From positions 36,888,689-36,952,688 of the forward strand of contig NC_030381.2 of NCBI RefSeq assembly GCF_001625215.2: a stretch of 64,000 nucleotides of DNA. Reading direction: 5' to 3'. The stretch is from Daucus carota subsp. sativus (taxonomy: Eukaryota; Streptophyta; Magnoliopsida; Apiales; Apiaceae). The position numbers and the translations under genes are program-made. Shown one piece after another: positions 55,363 to 64,000 of this stretch. The stretch's first letter is position 1. Each line of letters starts with the position of its first letter. The notes beneath the pieces were generated by a model. That model saw only the letters and a program-made list of their open reading frames with translations, was not told the origin of the DNA and ran no database searches.

Positions 55363-57951
55363 ATGTCGACACACAAGTTAGGAATCAAAGTACCTCCATT
55401 TGACAAGGATGACTACAACAACTGGAAGATGAAGATGTTGCTGTACATCAGAGTTGCTAATCCCATGTTTATTGGGATTCTGGAAAATGGTCCATTTGTG
55501 CCTATGAAGATTATTCCTGAATCTGTTGAAAATGGTGTTCGTATTCCACAGAAGTCTGTTCCCAAAGAGAAAAATGAATACACTGACACTGATAAGGAAT
55601 ATGTTGCACAAGATCATAATCTGCAACTCATAATTGTTGAATCAATGACCAAGACAATGACACATCTGATACTAAGTCTGAAAACTTCAAAGCAGATGTG
55701 GGACACTATTGAGGCATTGATGGAGGAATCTGAAGAAGTCAGGGAAAACAGATACGATATGCTAATTGCCAGATATGAAGCATTTCAGGCAATACCTGGA
55801 GAGAACATTTCTCAAATCTACGAGAGGTTCATGTTGTTACTGAATGAACTCACCCTGCATGGAAAGACTTATCCACAGAAAGAGATTAACAGAAAGTTCT
55901 CATTTGTGATGCCACCCCATCTAGTTGTAAAGACAGAGACCATCCGGGAAAGAAGCGACTTCAGGACTATGACTTTGGAAAAGCTGTTTGGAAAACTGAA
56001 GACGTTTGAGATGGAACTTGAACAGAGAAAGATCATATATGGTGGTGGATCAACAGAATCCAAGAGTATGGCCTTACAGAAGACCACTGCACTGATTGCT
56101 GATCAACCATACTTTGGTTATCAACAATTAGTTGAATATGGTATCAATGATCACACTGTTGCTCAGAGTGATTGTTCATCCATCAAAGCTGACTATCCTT
56201 CTACCATTACTGAGATTGTAGAAGCTGAAGTTGATGAAGTTTCTGAAGAACCGGAGGATGAGTTCTACACTCAAGAAGAGCTGGAGCAGCTGGAAGATAA
56301 GTCAATGGCTTATATGGCTGCAAGGTTCAAGCATATCAAGTTCAGGAAGAACCCCCGGTACAAGAAAACTTCAGGGAACAAGTTTCAGGGTAAAGGAGGA
56401 TACTCAGGCTCAGGGTCAAAGACTACTGGCAGTTTCAAACCAAACATGTATGACAAGAGCAAGGTCAGATGCTACAACTGCAATGACTTAGGGCACTTTG
56501 CAACGGAGTGCAGGAAACCCAAAGCAGCTCCTGTCAGAAGCAACTCATATGATAAGAAGAATTCTTATGAGGATCTGAAGAAAGAGAATGAGAAGCTAAA
56601 AGCTAAGTTGGAAGCAATGGTGGCCAAGCACAAAGGAAAGGCTTACATTGCTGAGGGAAAAAGCTGGGATGACACAGATTCTGATGATGAACCTGTCCAG
56701 AGCAATTATGCATTTGCATTAATGGCTGACACTGTCGAGGAATCTCCATCTCAGGTATCTCCTGAAATTTCTGTTGATGACATGACTACTGCTGATTATA
56801 AAAAGACTATAAATGAACTAGGTCAAGAGATGTATAACTTGCACACTAGTTTATTAGCTTCAGAATCAGATAACTGTAGTCTTTCTCTAAAGATAACTAA
56901 ACTTGAAGAAAGAGTAGATGAATTAGCTTTAGAGAAACTCATGAACACTAACCTTAAAGATAGAATTGAATATCTAGAGAATAAGGAGAAGTGTAGTGCA
57001 GAAATTGAGGAGTCCCTTAGGTCTCAGATTGCTGACCTAGAAACTAAGCTTAGGGCCTATCAGAATTCTGCTTTTCTACAGAAAGAGATCTTGGATAGTC
57101 AAAGGGTTGATAAGAAGGTTGCTATTGGCCTTGACTATAGTTCTTTGGAAAGAGCTAAAAGAAAGAAAAGAAAAGAGAATGAAGGCATATTTGTTTCAGC
57201 AGGAACTGAGAATGCTCCTGAAGGAACAAATATACCTAAAATTCTGAAGAACACCAAGACCCCTATCTTTAGAATGGCACAAACAGAACCTCTGATAGAA
57301 GAAGACCTTGTCATCAAGGAAGAGTTGAAAAATGAGGAAGTTGTTAAGCCTCAAGTAAAACAGGAATCACAAGATGTACCTTCTAATTCCCATGTCAGAG
57401 ATGATTCAGATAAAACTGGATTAGGAAGTACTAGTTCCAACAAAAAGAAGAACAACAGGAATGGCAAGTTAGATCCTAAGAACACCAATTCTAGGAATTG
57501 TAATGCTAGAAAGGTTTGTAATAATTGCAATTCTACTAATCATCTTACTCATGCATGTAAAGTGATTAAAGTAGATAATTCTGTTTCTAGCATGCCTAAT
57601 ACTGTTAACATGAATGCTGTTCATTTGCCATGTGGTAGAGTAGGTTGCATGCTATGTGCTATGAATATGATGTCTGCATGTTTTACCATGTTGAATGCAT
57701 CCTTTTCTGCACCATCTACTATGAATATGAATATGCCTGCACCTTCTGTTGCCCCTGTGGCAAAGACTGCTAGTCCTTCTAAGAAGAAGGAAACTCCCAA
57801 CTCCAAGTCTAGAAGCACTCCTGCTAAGACTAAAAAGGAGAAGAGTCCAGTCACCCCTGAACAAGCACATGTTAAACCAGTTTCTGTTGATAATCCTGTT
57901 TCTACTAAATCACCTGGACCCAAGAACGTCTGGGTACCAAAGAAAGTTTAA
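55363..57951 (+). CDS. Gag protein of the Sirevirus element (862 aa)
   Basis: Structural protein of the retroelement particle. The N-terminal copia-type gag domain (UBN2/DUF4219-like) covers about residues 10-230. A CCHC zinc knuckle CYNCNDLGHFATEC is at about 370-383. A long Glu/Leu/Lys-rich coiled coil follows (about 475-570), then a second CCHC-like knuckle CNNCNSTNHLTHAC near 720 and a basic Ser/Pro/Lys tail. The frame is open throughout. Pol lies in a different frame starting 12 bases after the gag stop. Unusually long for a copia gag but in keeping with Sireviruses. Confidence 0.88.
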   Translation: MSTHKLGIKVPPFDKDDYNNWKMKMLLYIRVANPMFIGILENGPFVPMKIIPESVENGVRIPQKSVPKEKNEYTDTDKEYVAQDHNLQLIIVESMTKTMTHLILSLKTSKQMWDTIEALMEESEEVRENRYDMLIARYEAFQAIPGENISQIYERFMLLLNELTLHGKTYPQKEINRKFSFVMPPHLVVKTETIRERSDFRTMTLEKLFGKLKTFEMELEQRKIIYGGGSTESKSMALQKTTALIADQPYFGYQQLVEYGINDHTVAQSDCSSIKADYPSTITEIVEAEVDEVSEEPEDEFYTQEELEQLEDKSMAYMAARFKHIKFRKNPRYKKTSGNKFQGKGGYSGSGSKTTGSFKPNMYDKSKVRCYNCNDLGHFATECRKPKAAPVRSNSYDKKNSYEDLKKENEKLKAKLEAMVAKHKGKAYIAEGKSWDDTDSDDEPVQSNYAFALMADTVEESPSQVSPEISVDDMTTADYKKTINELGQEMYNLHTSLLASESDNCSLSLKITKLEERVDELALEKLMNTNLKDRIEYLENKEKCSAEIEESLRSQIADLETKLRAYQNSAFLQKEILDSQRVDKKVAIGLDYSSLERAKRKKRKENEGIFVSAGTENAPEGTNIPKILKNTKTPIFRMAQTEPLIEEDLVIKEELKNEEVVKPQVKQESQDVPSNSHVRDDSDKTGLGSTSSNKKKNNRNGKLDPKNTNSRNCNARKVCNNCNSTNHLTHACKVIKVDNSVSSMPNTVNMNAVHLPCGRVGCMLCAMNMMSACFTMLNASFSAPSTMNMNMPAPSVAPVAKTASPSKKKETPNSKSRSTPAKTKKEKSPVTPEQAHVKPVSVDNPVSTKSPGPKNVWVPKKV

Positions 57952-57962
57952 TCCATTTGTGA

Positions 57963-60900
57963 ATGCAGGGCACAGGAAGGAAAAGTAAAGTTGTGTGGGT
58001 TCTTGATAGTGGTTGTTCAAGACACATGACTGGAGAAAAGTCCCTGCTCACAGATGTGGTGATGAGAACCGGCCCAATTGTAATCTTTGGAGATGACAGC
58101 AAAGGTTTTACAACGGGATATGGTAAGCTGAAAGTTGGAAATGTCATCATTGAAGATATCTCTCTGGTTGAAGGACTCAAGCACAACTTACTGAGTATCA
58201 GTCAGTTCTGTGACAAAGGATACGACGTAATCTTTCAGAAGGAAGTTTGCTTAATCCAGAACCGGAAGAACAAGGATCTTACACTCCGTGGTGTAAGAAA
58301 ATCAAGTTTGTTTATAGCCGACATAGACTCAGCAAGTAAGGGGGAGGTCAAGTGTTTCTACACCAAGGCCTCTGCTGATGATAGTTGGTTATGGCATCGG
58401 AAGCTCTCACACTTGAACTTTAAGACTATGAACTCTTTAGTTAAAAGGGAACTTGTGAGAGGATTGCCACAGAAAGAATTCTGTCAAGAAGGACTCTGTG
58501 ATGCATGTGAAAAAGGGAAGTCAAAGAAAGCATCACACAGGAGCAAAGGCATGACTGATATTGGTTCACCCCTTCAACTGATTCATATGGATCTGTTTGG
58601 ACCAGTCAACATTCCTTCTATATCAAGGAAAAGATATGCTCTTGTGATCGTCGATGACTACTCAAAATACACATGGGTATTATTCTTACATTCAAAGGAT
58701 GAAGCAGCACTCGTCATCATTGATCATATCAAGAAGATTGAAAAGGAAGCAGATCTGCCAGTAAGGGCAATCAGATCAGATAATGGAACAGAATTTCGTA
58801 ATGCTGTTCTTAATGACTTCTGTACTGATAAGGGCATCTCTCGTCAGTATTCAGCTCCAAGGACTCCACAACAAAATGGTGTCGTAGAAAGGAAGAACAG
58901 AACCTTGATTGAAGCAGCAAGGACTATGATTAGTCAATCAAGACTTCCAATCTATTTTTGGGCTGAAGCTGTGAGTACTGCTTGTTACACTCAAAATCGT
59001 ACCCTGATTAACAAGGATTTGGATAAGACTCCTTATGAAGTAATGGCCAACAGAAAACCATCACTGAGTTACTTTCATGTGTTTGGTGCAAAATGCTTTG
59101 TGTTAAAAGAAGAGCATTTGGGAAAGTTTGATGCCAAAGCTGAAGAAGGCATATTTCTGGGCTATTCTCTGGAGTCTAAGGCCTACAGGGTTTATCTGAT
59201 CAATGACGACAAGCTGATTGAAAGCATCAATGTAAGATTTGATGATACCAGACTCCCAAGTCTTCAAAAGGAAAATGAATCTGATTCTCTGGAGTTTGAG
59301 AATTTAGAAGACATCTACTTAGGAGAAGATGAACCTGAAGCTGATATAAGAGATCCTAATGCAAATGAAGAGAATGCTGATCCTGAACCATCTGGAGGAA
59401 GTATTGGCAACAATACAAATGATCATCATGGTCACAGTGGTCAAAGTGGAGGATCATCAAATAGAATCTACATCAGCTCAGGGGGAGTAAGTCAAAGTGG
59501 ATCCACTAGTCATCACACTCAACACAACTATGATTTTGGTGAATCATCAAGATTGAATCTGCCAAGACAAAGGGTATGGAGTAGAGACCATCCTGTTGAA
59601 CAAATCATTGGTGATCCAGACACAGGAGTACAGACTAGAAGAGCAACTCAGAATGAATGCAACTTTGCTGGATTCTTGTCTCAGATAGAACCAAAGAAAG
59701 TTGAAGAGGCTCTAAGTGATCCAGATTGGGTATCTGCAATGCAGGAAGAACTCAATCAATTCGAAAGGCAGAAAGTTTGGAAGCTGGTGCCAAGACCTAA
59801 AGGAAAATCTATAGTTGGCACCAGATGGGTTTTTAGAAACAAACTGGATGAAGATGGTATTGTTACGAGGAATAAGGCAAGACTGGTTGCAAAGGGTTAT
59901 TCACAAGAAGAAGGAATTGATTATGATGAAACCTACGCTCCAGTTGCTAGGCTTGAAGCAATCAGGATGTTCTTAGCATTTGCTGCACACTCCAACTTTA
60001 AAGTATATCAGATGGATGTGAAAAGTGCATTCCTGAATGGTGATCTGGAAGAGGAAGTCTATGTTGAACAACCCCCTGGGTTTGAAGACAAAGAATTTGA
60101 AGACTTCGTATACTTTCTCTTCAAAGCACTCTATGGCCTGAAGCAAGCCCCTCGAACCTGGTATGACACTCTTTCCAAGTTCTTACTTGAAAATGGTTTC
60201 ACCAGAGGTATCATCGATAAAACTCTTTTCCATAAAAAGCATAAGGATGATATAATTCTTGTACAAGTATATGTCGATGACATTATATTTGGTTCTACTA
60301 ATGATCTTTTGTGCGAGAGATTTGCTAAGTTAATGCAGAGCAAGTATGAGATGAGCATGATGGGAGAATTGTCCTTCTTCCTAGGACTTCAAGTTATTCA
60401 GAAGCCTGACGGTATTTTTATCTGCCAATCTAAATACATCAAGGATCTTCTGAAGAAATATGGAATGGAAGAAGCATCTACTGCCAAAACCCCTATGCCA
60501 ACTGCTGTCAAACTTGATCAGGACAAATCTGGTAAGTCAGTTGACATCACGAAGTATCGAGGTATGATTGGCTCTCTCTTATATCTAACTGCTAGTAGAC
60601 CAGATATCATGTTCGCAACTTGTTTATGTGCTAGATTCCAGGCTGATCCTAAAGAGTCACATCTTATAGCTGTTAAGCGTATTTTTAGGTATCTTAAGGG
60701 AACCCCCAATCTAGGGATATGGTACCCTAAAGATACAGGTTTTAATCTGATTGGCTATACAGATTCTGACTTTGCAGGATGTAAGATTGATAGGAAAAGT
60801 ACTTCAGGAAGCTGTCAGTTTCTTGGACGAAGGTTGGTGTCATGGTATAGCAAGAAGCAACACTCCGTGTCTACGTCTACAGCGGAAGCTGAATACATAG

Positions 60901-61217
60901 CTGCTGGAAGTTGCTGTGCTCAAATCTTGTGGATGAGGAATCAACTACAAGATTATGGACTCATGTTGAATAAAATTCCGATTCTGTGTGATAACACGAG
61001 TGCCATTGCCATTGCCAACAATCCTGTTCAACACTCCAGGACAAAGCATATTGATATCAGGTATCATTTCCTTCGCGAGCATGTAATGAATGGAACAGTA
61101 GAGTTACACTTTGTACCTACTGATCAACAAATTGCAGACATCTTCACTAAACCACTAGACGAATCCACTTTCTCTAGATTGGTTGGTGAACTAGGGATGT
61201 TAAATATGTCTAATTAA
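57963..61217 (+). CDS. Pol polyprotein (protease, integrase, RT, RNase H; 1084 aa)
   Basis: Replication polyprotein of the copia element with no internal break. Protease DSG at residues 15-17; integrase zinc region HRKLSHLNF...CDACEKGKS at about 143-183; catalytic D, D, E near 208, 272 and 307 ([21 protein letters not shown]); reverse transcriptase with [11 protein letters not shown] at about 658 and YVDDIIFGS at about 769; RNase H with YTDSDFAG at about 932 and [11 protein letters not shown]. The order integrase before RT defines Ty1/copia. A TGA at 57960-57962 lies directly before this ATG in the same frame, so a plain continuation from gag is impossible in this copy; see findings. Confidence 0.93.
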   Translation: MQGTGRKSKVVWVLDSGCSRHMTGEKSLLTDVVMRTGPIVIFGDDSKGFTTGYGKLKVGNVIIEDISLVEGLKHNLLSISQFCDKGYDVIFQKEVCLIQNRKNKDLTLRGVRKSSLFIADIDSASKGEVKCFYTKASADDSWLWHRKLSHLNFKTMNSLVKRELVRGLPQKEFCQEGLCDACEKGKSKKASHRSKGMTDIGSPLQLIHMDLFGPVNIPSISRKRYALVIVDDYSKYTWVLFLHSKDEAALVIIDHIKKIEKEADLPVRAIRSDNGTEFRNAVLNDFCTDKGISRQYSAPRTPQQNGVVERKNRTLIEAARTMISQSRLPIYFWAEAVSTACYTQNRTLINKDLDKTPYEVMANRKPSLSYFHVFGAKCFVLKEEHLGKFDAKAEEGIFLGYSLESKAYRVYLINDDKLIESINVRFDDTRLPSLQKENESDSLEFENLEDIYLGEDEPEADIRDPNANEENADPEPSGGSIGNNTNDHHGHSGQSGGSSNRIYISSGGVSQSGSTSHHTQHNYDFGESSRLNLPRQRVWSRDHPVEQIIGDPDTGVQTRRATQNECNFAGFLSQIEPKKVEEALSDPDWVSAMQEELNQFERQKVWKLVPRPKGKSIVGTRWVFRNKLDEDGIVTRNKARLVAKGYSQEEGIDYDETYAPVARLEAIRMFLAFAAHSNFKVYQMDVKSAFLNGDLEEEVYVEQPPGFEDKEFEDFVYFLFKALYGLKQAPRTWYDTLSKFLLENGFTRGIIDKTLFHKKHKDDIILVQVYVDDIIFGSTNDLLCERFAKLMQSKYEMSMMGELSFFLGLQVIQKPDGIFICQSKYIKDLLKKYGMEEASTAKTPMPTAVKLDQDKSGKSVDITKYRGMIGSLLYLTASRPDIMFATCLCARFQADPKESHLIAVKRIFRYLKGTPNLGIWYPKDTGFNLIGYTDSDFAGCKIDRKSTSGSCQFLGRRLVSWYSKKQHSVSTSTAEAEYIAAGSCCAQILWMRNQLQDYGLMLNKIPILCDNTSAIAIANNPVQHSRTKHIDIRYHFLREHVMNGTVELHFVPTDQQIADIFTKPLDESTFSRLVGELGMLNMSN

Positions 61218-62594
61218 TTAGACAAGAAATAACTGCAATTTGTTCGTAAGTTCACAAGTTTTAAAATGTACATATTTTCAGGACTTGTGAATTTACAAAG
61301 TGCATCCAGTATTTTACATAATTTTCTGATAATTAGCTTTAATTATTTACCATGATTTATATGATCTGCATGACTTTATGTGATTATGTGATTAATTGCT
61401 AAGTGGTAGATATTTAGAATTAATTTTCTTGAATTATTTAAGTGCTTATATTCAATTAATGAATATTAGTGTTTATTTAATTCATATTTTAATTATATTT
61501 GATTAATGGATTTGAAGCAATTCAAATTATTTTAAGTTATCCATTAATTAGATCTTAATTAAAATATATGCAGCATAATTAATTAAATATTGTTGACTGA
61601 AATTAATTTAGTTAAACTTTATTTGATTTAATTGTGATTTTCTACTTATCATATTATTAGATAATTTTGACTTAATCAAAATATATTTAATAAAATGATA
61701 GGTGGGCGTTTGCTTTTGAGTTTTTGTTAAAATTCTCCAAGGCAACACTGTGTTGCTTGATAAGAAGCGCAACGTTTGACCAAAGTCAAACGTTGCGCCC
61801 CTCCTCTTATCACTGTATGCACTGTATTATCTATGCACTTAGTTTTCTAAGTCACATTTTGCTGGAATGTATGATGGAGCGCAAACTTTGACCAAAAGTC
61901 AAAGTTTGCGCCTCGGGTGTATATAGGTGCATATGTGTGGTTATTTCTTTTGACTTAGAATATCTTGACAAAAGTTGCGCCTCCACAGTTCACACTATGG
62001 AGGGCAATTTTGTCAATACATTATCTGCGCCAACCCCGTATACTGAGTTCAGTATAAGGGGTGTTTTAGTCATTCTATATGTTGCGCCCTCCTCTCCTGA
62101 GCGTATATGTATGCGACTTGTCTCTTTTCTTTCAATTATCAAACGCATATACACAGCATATACACACATCGCTTATAAACCCTCCACTGCCATATTCAAA
62201 CAAACGGAGTCGAGGTTTTTAATCGAGCAACACACACATAAATCCTTGTCCATTGTCGATTTAGAGACCAGTTTTAGACTCCCTGAATCAAGAGCTTTGA
62301 TTTGAACCGAACCTTTTCACGATCCGTTACAGTTTTTCGAAAGGGTTTTTGAGACTATTCGACTTCGAGGCTCGTTTTTTAAGTGATCTAAGTGTCCATA
62401 ATTTGCATAACCGAACCTATAATTCTTAGAATTTCGAGTAGTTTAACATACTTGAATTTCATCAAATTCTAAAATTCTTGGAATTAGGGTTTTTCGGAGC
62501 GTTATTAATTAATTATTTTCGTGACATAAAGTGAATATTTGTTCGTGTTTATTCGAGAAACGAAATTTATAATCATTTTTAATTCTAATTAAAA
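61218..62594 (+). other. Non-coding region between pol and the third ORF
   Basis: AT-rich first part, then two near-perfect hairpins: 61767-61798 (GCGCAACGTTTGAC, 4-base loop, complementary arm) and 61879-61911. They are of the same type as in the LTR. Open frames here (such as 61937-62305) show no family likeness. Confidence 0.7.
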
Positions 62595-63212
62595 ATGGCT
62601 GCAAATTTTGATATTCCGAAAACAAATTTCACAATTGTTGAGAATAATAATTTAATTACGCAAGCGAATTATCGACGCTGGGTTCGATATATGTCTGAAT
62701 TTTCTTTTGCTAGATTTGCCATGACAGAATCTGTTAACCTTAACAAATCTCTTCTGCGAGAGTTTTTGTCTTCTATTTCTGTTGTGAATACAGGACAGGT
62801 ACTTGGACTCACTTGTCAAATTCAGGGACGAACATTAACTATCACAGAAAATACCCTGAATACTGCACTCCAACTACCTACTGAAGACTTTGAAGCTGTT
62901 CCTGACAGAGCTGAACGAACTAATTTTTTCTATGCTATCCACTGTCAGAGGGAGCCAAATGGTGATCTTCCAGCGAAGATGTATGTCAAGCACCTGCCTA
63001 GGGAATGGAATTTCTTCTTTAATTCCATCTCCCATGTGTTTGCCCCTAAAACTGGAGGATTCCATGGGATTACCAACTTCAATCAGGAGATTGGGATTGC
63101 CATTGCTCAAAACTCAAGAATCAATCTGGGACATCTGATTATGGGAGCTTTTCAGGACAGAGGAAGAACAGACATGTACTTCTATATCCTCGTTTCTTCC
63201 AGATTGTGCTGA
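62595..63212 (+). CDS. Third ORF of the Sirevirus element, frame-broken (first 205 aa)
   Basis: Starts MAANFDIPKTNFTIVENN and resembles the extra ORF that Sireviruses carry after pol (called envelope-like, though function is unproven). The reading frame ends at 63212. Downstream DNA to 64000 stays open in another frame with an acidic, Pro/Ser/Glu-rich composition, so a small two-base change near 63188-63191 appears to have broken the gene. The 3' end is beyond the window. No signal peptide is evident at the start. Confidence 0.6.
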   Translation: MAANFDIPKTNFTIVENNNLITQANYRRWVRYMSEFSFARFAMTESVNLNKSLLREFLSSISVVNTGQVLGLTCQIQGRTLTITENTLNTALQLPTEDFEAVPDRAERTNFFYAIHCQREPNGDLPAKMYVKHLPREWNFFFNSISHVFAPKTGGFHGITNFNQEIGIAIAQNSRINLGHLIMGAFQDRGRTDMYFYILVSSRLC

Positions 63213-64000
63213 ATCAGCTGTTGACACCTGCTGAACTTGCTGTCTATCCAAGAATAGACAATGTCATCTGTTCCTTCATGACTACAAGGGTGATATCAAT
63301 GCTAGAGAATCATCAAGGGTACACCAACAATGAACCAGTGGTGATCACTGAGGCCATGCAAGCTTTTCTGAATCAAAATGTGCCTCCACCACCAATTCAA
63401 CATGTTGCTGCCCCTGTTGTTGCTGAAGAAGTCCCTGAAGAACAAGATGAACCAATGCCTGAGCCACTCATCCAAGAAAATGTTCCTGAGGCTCAAGATA
63501 TTCCTATAGAGGAAGAAGTAATTGTGGAAGATGCTGCAGATGACTCCTCTGAAGCCAATGATCAATCTGATGGAGAGGATTCACTACAGGACAACTCTAC
63601 TGACTCTGAGGATGAAGCAAATAGTCCTGTACAATCCACTGTAGCTGCACCAACTGATGATGTGATGGTGGACATTGATGAACTCTTCACCAACACATAC
63701 AATCCCCTGCATCCATCAGGTATCCCTTCTGACTCTGACAATTTGTCATTTAGTGCACCTGATGATTGGGTCCAGAATTTACTGGATCTTAATCCACTCA
63801 CTCCACTTCCTCCACGTGCCAGTGAATTTGAAATCCCCCAAATTCATAACCAAGGCACCACTTCCCAAACACCTGAAGCAGAAACATCTCAGCCCCTCAG
63901 CCAACCACTTCAAATAATTGAGAGCGAGGGAGAAAGTGCCTTAAGTGCACCACATAAGGAGTCTGTTTCTGAAACTGCAGCTCTGTCTCCTAGTCAGGAA
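63213..64000 (+). pseudogene. Remainder of the third ORF in a shifted frame
   Basis: Open to the window edge after the frame break, with low-complexity acidic composition (many Glu, Asp, Pro, Ser). It continues the same gene as 62595-63212; no other domain is recognised. Confidence 0.55.

Larger units (their letters stand above)
53729..64000 (+). mobile_element. Sirevirus-type Ty1/copia retrotransposon, left part
   Basis: More than 10 kb and open at the right edge. Order: 5' LTR, tRNA-Met primer site, gag (55363-57951), pol (57963-61217), a non-coding region with palindromes, and a third ORF from 62595. The PR-IN-RT-RNase H order and the YVDD of pol mark Ty1/copia. The long LTR, separate long gag, palindrome clusters and extra ORF after pol mark the Sirevirus group. 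The exact 5' start is inferred and needs the right LTR for proof. Confidence 0.85.

Noticed and set aside
61937-62305. 122-codon plus-strand open frame between pol and the third ORF
   Set aside because: No family likeness; it overlaps the palindrome region and leader-like DNA, and composition is not coding-like.

Overview
The window is nuclear DNA of a flowering plant, almost certainly a eudicot and perhaps an asterid. It has AT-rich intergenic DNA, short GT-AG introns, plant-specific gene families, many miniature transposons (MITEs) and a Sirevirus-type Ty1/copia retrotransposon. No organelle, bacterial or CRISPR features are seen. Every host gene called intact lies on the minus strand; the large retrotransposon lies on the plus strand.

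Positions 1-17,400 hold a tandem cluster of four intron-less BAHD acyltransferase genes (83-1465, 4051-5418, 12503-13861, 15981-17342), one decayed BAHD 3' end (about 6296-6390) and a two-exon CYP736A-like cytochrome P450 (9756-11374). The spacers are themselves duplicated: the DNA between BAHD 1 and 2 matches that between BAHD 3 and 4. Many MITEs can be dated because the paralogous copy keeps the empty site. All four BAHD proteins carry an Arg-rich, acid-free N-terminal extension that BAHD enzymes usually lack. Acyltransferases plus a P450 make this a candidate specialised-metabolism cluster.

Positions 18,800-52,000 hold housekeeping and regulatory genes, all with exon structures worked out from splice sites. 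They are TOM3/TOM1 (11 exons, 291 aa, 18877-27396), TAF9 (2 coding exons, 180 aa), a CCCH zinc-finger protein of the C3H17 type (3 exons, 703 aa), a trihelix transcription factor of the ASR3 type (2 exons, 313 aa) and PUX7 (11 exons, 514 aa, 44145-51950). A decayed remorin exon lies on the plus strand at 31812-32005. TOM3, remorin and C3H17 are also neighbours in Arabidopsis, so this part is an ancestral block. The TOM3 introns collect transposons, including a Pack-MULE carrying a DUF247 gene piece. PUX7 contains a chimeric duplicated exon.

Positions about 53,729 to the window end hold a largely intact Sirevirus-type copia element (LTR, tRNA-Met primer site, gag, pol, part of a third ORF). 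It has strongly palindromic motif clusters and small frame breaks at the gag/pol junction and in the third ORF. Its right LTR lies beyond the window.
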